NCBI GenBank assembly: GCA_900764045.1 | Contig: CAAFMN010000103.1 | Span: 1-33,293 of the forward strand | DNA from: Clostridia bacterium | Lineage (GTDB): Bacteria; Bacillota; Clostridia; Lachnospirales; Bianqueaceae | Reading direction: 5' to 3' | DNA length: 33,293 bases | Shown here: one piece after another, positions 22,853 to 33,100 of the stretch | Numbering within the stretch: position 1 is the stretch's first letter | How the letters are laid out: the number at the start of each line of letters is the position of its first letter | The notes under the pieces: model-generated | Databases searched by the model: none | What the model was told of the DNA's origin: nothing | The model's input: only the letters and a program-made list of their open reading frames with translations | Translations under genes and position numbers: made by a program

Positions 22853-24244
22853 TTATTGTTCGCCGCTGTGTCCCTGAGCAATGAACTCAGCCAACGCTTT
22901 CAGCCATACTTCAAATTCCGATCGGGTAATATAGACTCCGGGGCTAAATGTCCCTCCGCCCTGATCCTGAACCAAGCCCAGAAGATATGCCCGCTGCACC
23001 GCCGTTTTTCCTTCGGCGCTGCACTTATTGATATCTTGAAAGGTCGTGTCAAAACGCAATGTTACCGAATAATACAGGTCCCTTTCGTATTGCATCAACA
23101 TCCGCATCATCCAGATCGCCATCTGTTCCCGGGTAACTCCCTCAGCCGCACGCAGCACGGTTCTCTCCTTATCCCTAAGGACATATGTCTGCAGCAAGCG
23201 GTAGATCCGCACGCTGTCCGCATTCTGCGCGTCATAAGGGTAATCCATCAGTTCCTGCTCCGGCAGGTTCTCCAACGGCTCTGAGGACATCTGGAAGACC
23301 TCCGTCAATTCCTTAAGCGCGTCCAGCCGACTGACTTCCCCGATCGAATCCGGTCCAGAGCTGGTATATGACCAGTTTTCCTTTACCTCCGTCAGAAACT
23401 CATCCTGCCTCCATACTTCGCATTGAAGCGACACTTCATACCTTGTATCCGTATTGTAGGTCTCCAATGGATAGAAGGTAAGTGTCTGCGCCATCCGAAA
23501 CTGCTCCTGGGGTGTCTCCATATACACGGCGACTTCTTTTCCCCGTTTGGTATCTGTCAGATGAAATTCCACATTCCGGAACTCCAGCTCCGCGCCGTCC
23601 TGTGTATAATATGTGAAAGTTATCGGTTCTCCCAGCATATACCACCGTCCGGCCTGCCGCACCTCTTCCGGGATCTGCCCCAGATAACTTAACAGGCTGT
23701 TGCCAACCTTCTGCTGCCCCGGATAGGGATACGCCACCATCTGATCCGTCCACTGCGTCTCTTGAACTCCCAGCAGGATCGAAGCGTATTCTCCCTGAAT
23801 CCCATATCCCGCGCTACTTGCGCCCGGATACAGAAGCGCATACCGCAGAAGCGGCACATGCAGCGCTCTAGTCAGCAATTCCGCATAGTTCTCACACCGC
23901 CCGGCATTGACCTCCAATACCAGCCTGCCGCCGTACCCTGCATACCTTGCCCGATCCAGCGCAGTAATCCCGGTAAATCCCCGTACGGAGACCTTTTCAT
24001 TTTCGCTGACTCGCCGATTGACCGCCATGTATGCCGCATGACTGCTTGCCGCGTTTCCCAATGCCGCATCCACTTCCAATGTCTTCAGCTTCAGACTGTT
24101 GCGCAATTCATTTAATTCATCGTTGGCGCTGTACCGGCTCGACAGCTCATCCTCCTGCTCCGCCGCCATAACGCCGGAAGCGGCTAAGGACAACACGGCG
24201 GCTGCCAACACCAGTGCCAGCAGCCTCCGCAGCTTCTTATTCAT
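22853..24244 (-). CDS. Secreted CAP-domain protein with C-terminal SLH-like region
   Basis: A 463-residue exported protein. A signal peptide occupies about residues 1-27 (basic NKKLRR, hydrophobic core, VMAA). Residues about 38-161 form a CAP/SCP-PR1-like domain (LNELR start, SSHAAYM, GITALDRARYAGYGG). A beta-rich middle follows. The final 120 residues carry SLH-like features (TREQMAIWMMRMLM; FQDINKCSAEGKTAVQRAYLLGL; ITRSEFEVWLKAL), which suggests cell-wall attachment. I chose the ATG at 24242-24244 because it starts the signal peptide and GAGGA lies 9 bases upstream; the longer frame to 24289 lies inside gyrA. It overlaps the gyrA stop by 8 bp, which couples an envelope protein to gyrase expression. 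Function unknown. Confidence 0.8.
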   Translation of the reverse strand: MNKKLRRLLALVLAAAVLSLAASGVMAAEQEDELSSRYSANDELNELRNSLKLKTLEVDAALGNAASSHAAYMAVNRRVSENEKVSVRGFTGITALDRARYAGYGGRLVLEVNAGRCENYAELLTRALHVPLLRYALLYPGASSAGYGIQGEYASILLGVQETQWTDQMVAYPYPGQQKVGNSLLSYLGQIPEEVRQAGRWYMLGEPITFTYYTQDGAELEFRNVEFHLTDTKRGKEVAVYMETPQEQFRMAQTLTFYPLETYNTDTRYEVSLQCEVWRQDEFLTEVKENWSYTSSGPDSIGEVSRLDALKELTEVFQMSSEPLENLPEQELMDYPYDAQNADSVRIYRLLQTYVLRDKERTVLRAAEGVTREQMAIWMMRMLMQYERDLYYSVTLRFDTTFQDINKCSAEGKTAVQRAYLLGLVQDQGGGTFSPGVYITRSEFEVWLKALAEFIAQGHSGEQ

Positions 24245-26732
24245 CCATCTTTTCCTCACGGATTCTCGCGACACCGACCACCTTGACACCCTTGGCCAGA
24301 TCGATCAGCTTAACACCTGAGGTTACGCGGCCAATCTTGGACACATCTGTCACTCTCAGACGAATGATCACGCCTTCCGATGTAATCAGGAGCATCTCCT
24401 GCTGCGCCTCTACGACCTTAAAGCCTACGACATCTCCTGTCTTGGAGGTGATCTTATAATAGCGGATTCCCTTACCGCCGCGGTGCTGCAATGTAAACTC
24501 CGACAGATCCGTGCGCTTACCCATGCCGCTCTCCGTCACAGCCAGAATCGCGTCTCCCTGGCTCTTCAGCTGCATACCGATCACTTCGTCATCCGGATCC
24601 AGAGCAATTCCGCGAACTCCCATGGAGGTCCGTCCTGTCGGACGCACGTCTTCCTCGCTGAAGCGGATCATCTGTCCCTTCTTGGTCGCCAGGAATACTT
24701 CTTCGTCGCCGTCCGCACGCTTGACCTCGATCAGCTCATCGTCTTCCTGCAGCGTAATGGCGATCAGACCATTCATGCGGATATTCGTAAACTCCGACAG
24801 CGGTGTTTTCTTAACCTGTCCGTTTCTTGTCGCCATCATCAGGCAGCCGTTATCATCGTCCAGCTCGTGCGTCATGACAACTGCGCTGACCTTTTCATCT
24901 CCGCTCAGAGACAGCAGATTGACGATCGCCTGTCCCCGTGCTGTCCGGCCTGCCTCCTGAATCTCATAGGCCTTCAGCCGGTATACTTTACCCTTATTGG
25001 TAAAGAACTGAATATAATCATGGGTCGAGGCAACAAACAGATTGGTCACATAATCCTCTTCCCGTGTCTCCATCCCCTTGACGCCCTTGCCGCCACGGTT
25101 CTGGCTGCGGTACATATCCAGCGTCGTCCGCTTGATATATCCCAGATTCGTCATCGTGATCACAACCTGCTCATTTTTGATCAGATCCTCCAGGTTGATC
25201 TCGCCTTCGTCATATGTGATATACGTACGGCGCGCATCGCCATACTTGGTCTTGATGATCAGTAGCTCCTCCTTGATGACATTGTACAGAAGCTTCTCGC
25301 TGCCCAGAATCGCCATATACTCCGCGATCTTCTGTTCCAGCTCATTATATTCGCCCTCCAGACGGTCTCTCTCCAAACCAGTCAGCGCACGCAGACGCAT
25401 ATCCACAATGGCCTGTGCCTGAATCTCTGTCAGGTCAAACCGGCTGACCAAACGCTCCTTGGCTTCGTTGACTGTCTTGGAGCTGCGGATGATGCTGACG
25501 ATCTCGTCAATATGATCCAGCGCCACCAGCAATCCTTCCAGAATATGAGCCCGTGCCTGCGCCTTTTCCAGATCATACTGGGTTCTGCGCGTCACAACCT
25601 CCTTCTGATGCTTCAGGTAGTACTTCAGGACCTGCTTCAGGTTGAGCACCTTGGGCTCATTATTCACCAGCGCCAGCATGTTTACATTAAAGGCATCCTG
25701 CAGCTGTGAATTCTTATAGAGCTGATTCATGATCACCTTGGCGTTAGCGTCTCTGCGCAGCTCGATTACGATACGCATACCTTCGCGGTCCGACTCATCC
25801 CGCAGATCCGAGATTCCTTCGATTCTCTTCTCCTTGACCAGATCCGCGATCTTTTCGATCAGGCGCGCTTTATTTACCTGGAATGGTATCTCCGTCACAA
25901 CGATCCGCTGCCGGTTGCCATGCATCGGCTCTACTTCCATATTGGCCCGCACAATGATCTTGCCTCGGCCCGTGCGGTACGCCTGCTCGATGCCGCTTGT
26001 ACCGTAGATGGTCGCTCCCGTCGGAAAGTCCGGTCCCTTGACGATCTCTAGCAGTTCTTCGATCTTGGTTTCCCGCTCCTCCAGCACATAGTTGTCGATC
26101 ATCTTGATTACGCCGTCAATTACCTCTCCCATGTTATGGGGCGGAATATTGGTCGCCATACCGACGGCGATTCCGTTGGAGCCGTTCACCAGCAGATTGG
26201 GAAAGCGGCTGGGCAGAATCAACGGTTCCTTTAAGGACTCATCAAAGTTAGGTCCGAAATCTACTGTATTTTTATTGATATCCGCCAGCATCTCCATGGC
26301 CACTTTGCTGAGTCTGGCTTCTGTATAACGCATAGCCGCCTGCTCGTCTCCGTCCACGGATCCGAAGTTGCCGTGACCGTCTACCAGCATGTAGCGCATG
26401 TTGAAATCCTGTGCCATACGCGCCATCGCGTCATAGATGGAGGTATCACCGTGAGGGTGGTATTTACCCATGGTATCGCCGACAATACGCGCTGATTTAC
26501 GATAAGGCTTATCCGGAGTTACTCCCAGTTCACCCATCGAATACAGAATACGCCGCTGTACAGGCTTCAGTCCATCGCGTACATCCGGCAATGCCCGCGC
26601 CACGATAACGCTCATGGCATAGTCGATGTAGCAGTCCCGCATGGTCTTTTCCAGATCGATCATCTGAATCTGGTCGATTCCATCCGCGTTTTTGCTTACA
26701 ACCGGCTGGTCGTTCTGATTTTTATCATCCAT
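24237..26732 (-). CDS. gyrA: DNA gyrase subunit A
   Basis: The 831-residue breakage-reunion subunit of DNA gyrase, which forms the A2B2 complex and introduces negative supercoils. The active Tyr136 lies in AAMRYTEARL. The quinolone region reads HPHGDTSIYD, with Thr97 and Asp101 at the places of E. coli Ser83 and Asp87. In the C-terminal pinwheel QNRGGKG is a GyrA box, with a related QHRGGKG later, marking gyrase rather than topoisomerase IV. AGGAG lies 11 bases upstream of the ATG. It follows gyrB by 26 bases and overlaps the CAP/SLH gene by 8 bp. Confidence 0.98.
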   Translation of the reverse strand: MDDKNQNDQPVVSKNADGIDQIQMIDLEKTMRDCYIDYAMSVIVARALPDVRDGLKPVQRRILYSMGELGVTPDKPYRKSARIVGDTMGKYHPHGDTSIYDAMARMAQDFNMRYMLVDGHGNFGSVDGDEQAAMRYTEARLSKVAMEMLADINKNTVDFGPNFDESLKEPLILPSRFPNLLVNGSNGIAVGMATNIPPHNMGEVIDGVIKMIDNYVLEERETKIEELLEIVKGPDFPTGATIYGTSGIEQAYRTGRGKIIVRANMEVEPMHGNRQRIVVTEIPFQVNKARLIEKIADLVKEKRIEGISDLRDESDREGMRIVIELRRDANAKVIMNQLYKNSQLQDAFNVNMLALVNNEPKVLNLKQVLKYYLKHQKEVVTRRTQYDLEKAQARAHILEGLLVALDHIDEIVSIIRSSKTVNEAKERLVSRFDLTEIQAQAIVDMRLRALTGLERDRLEGEYNELEQKIAEYMAILGSEKLLYNVIKEELLIIKTKYGDARRTYITYDEGEINLEDLIKNEQVVITMTNLGYIKRTTLDMYRSQNRGGKGVKGMETREEDYVTNLFVASTHDYIQFFTNKGKVYRLKAYEIQEAGRTARGQAIVNLLSLSGDEKVSAVVMTHELDDDNGCLMMATRNGQVKKTPLSEFTNIRMNGLIAITLQEDDELIEVKRADGDEEVFLATKKGQMIRFSEEDVRPTGRTSMGVRGIALDPDDEVIGMQLKSQGDAILAVTESGMGKRTDLSEFTLQHRGGKGIRYYKITSKTGDVVGFKVVEAQQEMLLITSEGVIIRLRVTDVSKIGRVTSGVKLIDLAKGVKVVGVARIREEKMDE

Positions 26733-26758
26733 AATATATTATTCTCCTGTTGTTCTGA

Positions 26759-28828
26759 TCAAGCGTCTATATTCTTGGCATAACGCGCGTGCTGCTCGAT
26801 AAATTCCTTACGCGGCTCTACCTTGTCTCCCATCAGCATGGTAAAGATCTGATCCGCGGCCGAAGCGTCATCCATCTGCACCTTCAGCAGAATCCTGTTG
26901 GCCGGATCCATCGTCGTTTCCCACAGCTGGTCGGCATCCATCTCTCCCAGACCTTTGTACCGCTGAACGATCACATCGTCTCCTCTGCCGACCTTATTCA
27001 GGATCTTGGCAAGCTGCGGGTCGCTGTAGGCATAATGCAGTTCCTTTTTCTTTTCCACACGGAACAGAGGCGGCTGCGCGATATAGACATGTCCCTGCTC
27101 GATCAGCTGCGGCATAAAGCGGAAGAAGAAGGTCAGCATCAATGTACGGATATGCGCTCCATCCACATCGGCATCGGTCATGATGATAATCTTATCATAT
27201 CGGAGCTTACTGATATCGAAGTCCTCATGAATTCCTGTACCGAACGCCGTGATCATCGCCTTGATCTCCGCATTGCCCAGGATTCGGTCCAGACGCGCCT
27301 TTTCTACATTCAGGATCTTGCCTCGAAGCGGCAGAATCGCCTGTGTCTGACGGGAACGCGCATTCTTGGCGCTGCCTCCTGCGGAGTTACCCTCTACAAT
27401 ATAGATCTCGCAGTTCTTGGGATCCCTATCCGAGCAGTCCGCCAGTTTACCCGGCAGGCTATTGGACTCCAGCGCGTTTTTACGCCGGGTCGTCTCTCTG
27501 GCCTTTCTGGCGGCATCTCTGGCTCGGGCCGCCATCACGGATTTTTCCAGAATCAACTTCGCTACCTTTGGATTCTGCTCCAGGAAGAATGTCAATCCAT
27601 CCGTCAGAATGGCAGCCACAGCGCCGCGCGCTTCCGCGTTGCCAAGCTTCTGCTTGGTCTGTCCCTCAAACTGCGGTTCGCCGATTTTGACGCTGATTAC
27701 CGCCGTCAAACCTTCCCGCACATCCTCACCGGCCAGATTCTTATCATTGTTCTTGAGAATACCGTTTTTACGTGCGTAATCATTGAGCACCTGTGTAAAC
27801 GCCATACGGAATCCTACCAAATGCGTACCGCCTTCCGGCGTATTGACATTATTTACATAGGTAAACATATTTTCATTGTAGCTGTCATTGTGCTGGAACG
27901 CGATCTCGACATAGACACCGTTCTTGGTGCCTTCAGCATACATAATCTTATCATAGAGCGGCTCTTTGTTCTGATTGGAATACGCTACAAATTCACGAAT
28001 TCCGCCCTCATAATGGAACTGCTCCTTCTGCTCTTGGCCGGGGCGCTTATCCTCCAGCTCAATCTTTAACCCCTTGGTCAGGAACGCGGTCTCCCGCATG
28101 CGGTTCTTCAGGATCTCATAGTCAAAAACCACTTCATCAAAAATCTCATCATCCGGCAGGAAGTCTACCCTTGTTCCGGTAATATCTGTCTTGCCGACAA
28201 CCTTCAGCGGATACAGCGTATGTCCCCGTTCAAACTCTACCTCGTAGATCTTGCCGTTCTGATACACCGTAACCTTTACATGCTTGGACAGGGCATTCAC
28301 AACGGACGCGCCTACACCATGCAGTCCTCCGGAGACCTTATATCCGCCGCCGTCAAACTTACCGCCTGCGTGCAGGATTGTATACGCGACCTCTACACTG
28401 CTGATTCCGGCCTGCGGATGAATCCCTGTCGGAATGCCTCGTCCGTTATCCTGCACCGTAATCGAATTATCTTCATTGATGCATACATAGATCTTGGTAC
28501 AGTATCCTGCCAACGCTTCATCTACCGCATTGTCCACAATCTCATATACCAGATGATGCAGACCTCTGGAGGAGGTGCTGCCAATATACATACCCGGTCT
28601 GCGGCGTACCGCTTCCAGCCCTTCCAGAATCTGAATCTGCGAAGCGCCGTACTCGCCCGTTACCTTAAAATCCGCTTCCTCACTGCCGGGCTCATGAAAA
28701 TTCTCAGTATCTACGTTAGGATCATCCTCATGATCCTCTGCCAGACCTTCTACTATGCTCCGGGCCGCCAGGTCCTCCTGATCCAGTTCAGGATCCTGCG
28801 CGCTGCCTTTTCGCTCTCTTTTTTTCAT
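26759..28828 (-). CDS. gyrB: DNA gyrase subunit B
   Basis: The 689-residue ATPase subunit of gyrase. GHKL motifs: Glu96 in YEIVDNAVDEALAG, DNGRGIP, and GGLHGVGASVVNALS. The Toprim motifs EGNSAGGSA and DADVDGAHIRTL coordinate Mg, and QRYKGLGEM is near the C-terminus. The canonical body (ASQIQILEGLEAVRRRPGMYIG) starts only around residue 62; the first 60 residues are a highly charged acidic extension, longer than in B. subtilis GyrB. I chose the ATG at 28826-28828, with AAAGGAG 10 bases upstream; an in-frame ATG at 28873 lacks a good site. Expressed from its own promoter, heading gyrB-gyrA and probably the following genes. Confidence 0.97.
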   Translation of the reverse strand: MKKRERKGSAQDPELDQEDLAARSIVEGLAEDHEDDPNVDTENFHEPGSEEADFKVTGEYGASQIQILEGLEAVRRRPGMYIGSTSSRGLHHLVYEIVDNAVDEALAGYCTKIYVCINEDNSITVQDNGRGIPTGIHPQAGISSVEVAYTILHAGGKFDGGGYKVSGGLHGVGASVVNALSKHVKVTVYQNGKIYEVEFERGHTLYPLKVVGKTDITGTRVDFLPDDEIFDEVVFDYEILKNRMRETAFLTKGLKIELEDKRPGQEQKEQFHYEGGIREFVAYSNQNKEPLYDKIMYAEGTKNGVYVEIAFQHNDSYNENMFTYVNNVNTPEGGTHLVGFRMAFTQVLNDYARKNGILKNNDKNLAGEDVREGLTAVISVKIGEPQFEGQTKQKLGNAEARGAVAAILTDGLTFFLEQNPKVAKLILEKSVMAARARDAARKARETTRRKNALESNSLPGKLADCSDRDPKNCEIYIVEGNSAGGSAKNARSRQTQAILPLRGKILNVEKARLDRILGNAEIKAMITAFGTGIHEDFDISKLRYDKIIIMTDADVDGAHIRTLMLTFFFRFMPQLIEQGHVYIAQPPLFRVEKKKELHYAYSDPQLAKILNKVGRGDDVIVQRYKGLGEMDADQLWETTMDPANRILLKVQMDDASAADQIFTMLMGDKVEPRKEFIEQHARYAKNIDA

Positions 28829-28900
28829 TCTGTCGTACTCCTTTTCTCTTCTATAGATGGGCCTGAACGACACATCCGTGCCTTAACCTTTAACCATTTA

Positions 28901-28929
28901 ATTATAGCATAAAACAGGGATAAAATCAA
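28901..28929 (-). promoter_or_regulatory. Promoter of gyrB
   Basis: On the minus strand TTGATT (28924-28929), 17 bp spacer, TATAAT (28901-28906). The leader is about 65 bases to the chosen ATG. Many gyrase promoters respond to relaxation; nothing specific for that is visible here. Confidence 0.75.
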
Positions 28930-28964
28930 GGTTTTTTGCGGATTTCAGCCCCTTAAAAAGCCCA

Positions 28965-28993
28965 TTGCCATTCCGATTCCGGCATGCTATAAT
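28965..28993 (+). promoter_or_regulatory. Promoter of the lipoprotein-ABC transporter pair
   Basis: TTGCCA (28965-28970), 17 bp spacer, TATAAT (28988-28993), 39 bases before the lipoprotein ATG. It diverges from the gyrB promoter. Confidence 0.75.
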
Positions 28994-29032
28994 AGGCCTG
29001 TAAATCGTTCAATTCACAAGGAGGATCTCTTA

Positions 29033-30100
29033 ATGAAACGTTTCATACCTTATATTATCTGTCTCCTGCTCTTTACCCTTTCCGCCTGCAATGCAAATCC
29101 GTCAGGCGACTCTTCTGTCTCCGAATCCACTCCATCGGACAGTCTCGTTTCGGAGCCTTCGGCGCCGGACTCCGTCCCGGATTCTCTGCCCGAGGATTCT
29201 TCCGTTTCTGAATCCTCCGAGGACAGCACTCCCGCTCCGGTGATTCCGCCGTCTTCGGATGCCTTTACCTGGATCACCCAGCCGACCATACCGGTCGATA
29301 TGATGCTTCCCATAAGGGACGCGGACCGTCCCGGATATTTCTCTCCCTCCTCCTCTATCTGTTTTATAGAAAACGGACTGATGGGATTGATGGATCCCGC
29401 CGGTCAGGTGCTTTTGCCCGCGGAATATGTCGATATCTGCTACAGCCGCTCTCAGGGCGGGCTGATCGCCCTGAAAGACGGCTCCACCGTTTATAAACGC
29501 CTGAACAACCAGTACCAGGAGGTTTTTGACGTAGAATATGACCCTCGTCAGCTCACTGCGGAAACCGTCTATCTGTGGGACGCGCAGAATCATGTGATTC
29601 TGGATACCTCCAACGCCAACGCCGTCTATGACGGAGATGAATTTGTCGTTGTCCGCGAGTCTGCCGACAGTACGCTCTATGCCGTCGGTAACGCAGATGG
29701 TCTGTCTACGGACTTTTCTTATACCGGGTTCGGCCCTACCGGACTCATCGGACAGTTTTATCTGCAGGACGATATCGGTTGGCATCTGGTCTCGCCTTCC
29801 GGCGACGATCTTTTGATGGGATTCCGGATTCAGGCACGGCTGCAGCGGCAGTTCAGTTTAAACCGCGACAAATCCGCGTCCGTCACCTATATTGAAGCGG
29901 CGCCATATCCCTGTTCGGAGGGAATTTATACGCTGCAAAACGCAGAGAATAACCTCTGGGGCTTCTATGACGCCTCCGGAGAAGCTGTGACGGACTGTAT
30001 CTTTGAGGATGCCTGCCCCGTATCTCTGGGCCGTGCCTGGGTGCAGTGGAACGGCTTCTGGGGATTGATCGAGCTGAATCTCGGCGTCAGTGTCGGCTGA
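29033..30100 (+). CDS. Lipoprotein with WG-repeat-like segments
   Basis: A 355-residue lipoprotein. The signal peptide ends with the lipobox LSAC (Cys19). A Ser/Pro/Asp/Glu linker (about 20-78) follows, then a beta-rich domain containing WG-repeat-like units: GLMGLMDPAGQVLLPAEYVD near 115-135 and NLWGFYDASGEAVTDCIFED plus GFWGLIEL at the end. WG repeats form beta-propeller-like folds of unclear binding role. AAGGAGG ribosome site. Located 32 bases upstream of a fused ABC transporter gene, so it may be its extracellular partner or substrate-sensing component; this is inferred from position only. Confidence 0.75.
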   Translation: MKRFIPYIICLLLFTLSACNANPSGDSSVSESTPSDSLVSEPSAPDSVPDSLPEDSSVSESSEDSTPAPVIPPSSDAFTWITQPTIPVDMMLPIRDADRPGYFSPSSSICFIENGLMGLMDPAGQVLLPAEYVDICYSRSQGGLIALKDGSTVYKRLNNQYQEVFDVEYDPRQLTAETVYLWDAQNHVILDTSNANAVYDGDEFVVVRESADSTLYAVGNADGLSTDFSYTGFGPTGLIGQFYLQDDIGWHLVSPSGDDLLMGFRIQARLQRQFSLNRDKSASVTYIEAAPYPCSEGIYTLQNAENNLWGFYDASGEAVTDCIFEDACPVSLGRAWVQWNGFWGLIELNLGVSVG

Positions 30101-30132
30101 TCCTCTACAGATAGAAAAATAGGAGATTGCAA

Positions 30133-33100
30133 ATGTTAGAATTAAAAAATATTACCAAAGAGTACTCCACCGGCGGCGAACCGGTGGAGGCTCTGCGCGG
30201 TATCAGTCTGCAATTCCGCGACTCGGAATTTGTCTCCATTCTCGGTCCTTCCGGCTGCGGAAAAACCACGATGCTGAACATCATCGGCGGTCTGGATCAA
30301 TATACGACCGGGGATCTGATCATCAACGGGCGTTCTACCAAGGACTTTCGGGATCGGGACTGGGACGGATACCGCAATCACTCTATTGGTTTCATTTTCC
30401 AAAGCTATAATCTGATTCCGCATCAGACTGTACTGCAAAATGTAGAACTGGCGCTGACGCTCTCCGGCGTCTCCAAATCCGGGCGCCGGGAGCGTGCCAA
30501 AAAAGCCCTGGAGCAGGTCGGCCTCGCGAACCAGCTGAAAAAGAGACCCAGTGAAATGTCCGGAGGTCAGATGCAGCGTGTCGCCATTGCCCGCGCCATC
30601 GTCAACAATCCTGATATCATCCTGGCCGATGAACCCACCGGAGCGCTGGACACTGAGACAAGCATTCAGGTCATGGAAATCCTGAAAGAGATCTCCAAAG
30701 ACCGTCTGGTCATCATGGTCACACACAATCCGGAATTGGCGGAGCGGTATTCCACCCGAATTGTACGCGTACTGGACGGCAAAATCACCAGCGACTCCCG
30801 TCCGCTCTCCGAAGCGGAGCTGCGGACACAGCAGGCAGAGGATCAGAGAAAGAGCTCTGACACCGCTAAAAAGAAAAAGCCTTCCATGTCCTTTCCCACG
30901 GCTTTTCACTTATCCTTAAAAAACCTTTTTACCAAAAAGGGCCGTACTCTCCTGACATCCTTTGCCGGGAGCATCGGCATCATCGGCATTGCGCTGATTC
31001 TGGCGGTCTCCCAGGGTACAACTTCCTATATCAACGCGATCCAGGAGGACACGCTCTCCTCTTATCCCATCACGCTGGAAGCGCAGTCCATGGATCTCAG
31101 CACGCTCATGTCCGCATTTATCGGCGCTGCGCACTCCAATACCTCACACGAGAACGATGCCGTATATCAAAAGCCCATGGTGTACGACATGGTAAACGCG
31201 CTGAGTTCCTCTAACTCGACTGAGAACGATCTGAAATCTTTCAAAAAATATCTGGAAGAAACGCTCGCGGATTCTGATTCTTCTGTATTGCAGGAGGCGC
31301 TGAGCGGAGTACAGTATACCTATGACACAAACTTGCTGGTCTACACCAAGAACATCGACGGAGATATTATTCATTCCGATTCTCAGGATCTGATGCGTGA
31401 TCTTCTTCTCGAATACTTTGGTATGGATCTGTCGTCCATGATGAATATGAGCGAGGAATACGGAATGTCCGCCATGTCTTCCTTGTCTCCGGCATCTTCC
31501 TCCATGACGCTCTGGCAGGAGATGCTCAGCGGCAATGACGGAGAACTGATCAACCCCTTACTCAAAAAACAATACGATGTGGTCTATGGCTCCTGGCCTA
31601 CCGCTTATAATGAAATCGTATTGGTGCTGGATGAAAACAATGAGATCGATGACATGGCTCTCTACGCGCTTGGGCTGATCTCCAAGGAAGATATGGATGA
31701 CGTCATGAAGGCTGCCGTCGATAAATCCGATATCACCGTTCCGGAAAAGCACTGGTCCTACGCGGAGCTGTGCGATATGGAATTCCGCGTGATTCTGAAC
31801 TCCAACTGCTACACGCTGGATGAACACACCGGTCTGTACACCGATCTCCGGTCTACCAATGCCGGTCTGAAGTATCTCTATGATAACGCGGTTCCTCTGA
31901 AAATCTCCGGCGTGATCCGTCCCAGTAAGGACGCTGTTTCCACGATGCTCTCCGGCTCCATCGGATACACAGGCGAGCTGACACGGTATATTATACGTCA
32001 GTCCGCTGACTCTCCAGCCCTTCTTGCCCAGCAGGATTCTCCCGGCACCGACATCTTCACCGGACTTCCCTTCCGCGAAGCGGCTTCGGATCTGTCCGAT
32101 ACACAAAAAGAAGCGGATTTCCGCGCCTATATCGCAAACTTAAGCGAATCTGATGCCGCAAATGTGTATACACAGATTCTGTGTATTCCTTCTTCCTCCG
32201 CGGTCGACAGCTTCGTATCCCAGACCTTAGGCTCCATGACCCGTGAGGATCTGGAATCCGCCATGCTGGCAGCCATGACAGCCGAGACCGGAATGAATTC
32301 AGACGAGCTCCTGTCCTATATGCGTTCCATGAGTGACGAGGATCTGACAGAGCTATTCACTCAAGCCCTTGAGGCCCAGTACAAAGCACAATACGCAGAA
32401 CAGGTGCGCACACAACTCTCTGCCATGACGGTTCCACAGCTTGCCGCTGCTCTCACCGTGGAAGCAGCGAACTATACCACCGAACAATGCGCTGCCTACT
32501 ATGATGAGGTCATGAATTTCTCCGATTCCACTTATACGGATAATCTGCAGACTCTCGGCTATGTCGATCTTAACAGTCCTTCTTCGATCAATCTGTACGC
32601 CTCTTCTTTTGAAGACAAGGACACTTTAGAGGATATGATTGCCCAATATAACGAGACCGTGGACGATCTGTCCAAAATCGAATATACGGACTATGTCGGT
32701 TTGATGATGTCCTCTGTCACTTCTATCATCAACGCCATCACCTATGTCCTGATCGCTTTTGTCGCTGTCTCTCTGATCGTTTCTTCAATTATGATCGGCG
32801 TCATCACATTGATCTCCGTACAGGAACGCACCAAAGAAATCGGCATCCTGCGCGCCATCGGCGCCTCCAAACGCAATGTGTCCAGCATGTTCAATGCTGA
32901 GACCGTAATCATCGGCTTCACTTCTGGCGCGCTCGGCGTCCTGGTGACCTATCTTCTGTGCCTGCCGATCAACTGGATCCTGCAGCGCCTTACAGGTATT
33001 CACTCCCTCAGCGCGTACCTTCCCGTTCCCGCCGCTGCCGCTCTGATTCTGATCAGCATGGCTCTGACATTGATCTCCGGCATCATCCCTTCCAGGAGCG

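Noticed and set aside
24237..26732. Thr97 of GyrA as a fluoroquinolone-resistance mutation
   Set aside because: Thr occupies this place in wild-type GyrA of several bacteria, including clostridia, and Asp101 is intact; sequence alone gives no support for resistance.
26789..28069. 426-codon plus-strand open frame
   Set aside because: Antisense shadow of gyrB with no initiation signal.
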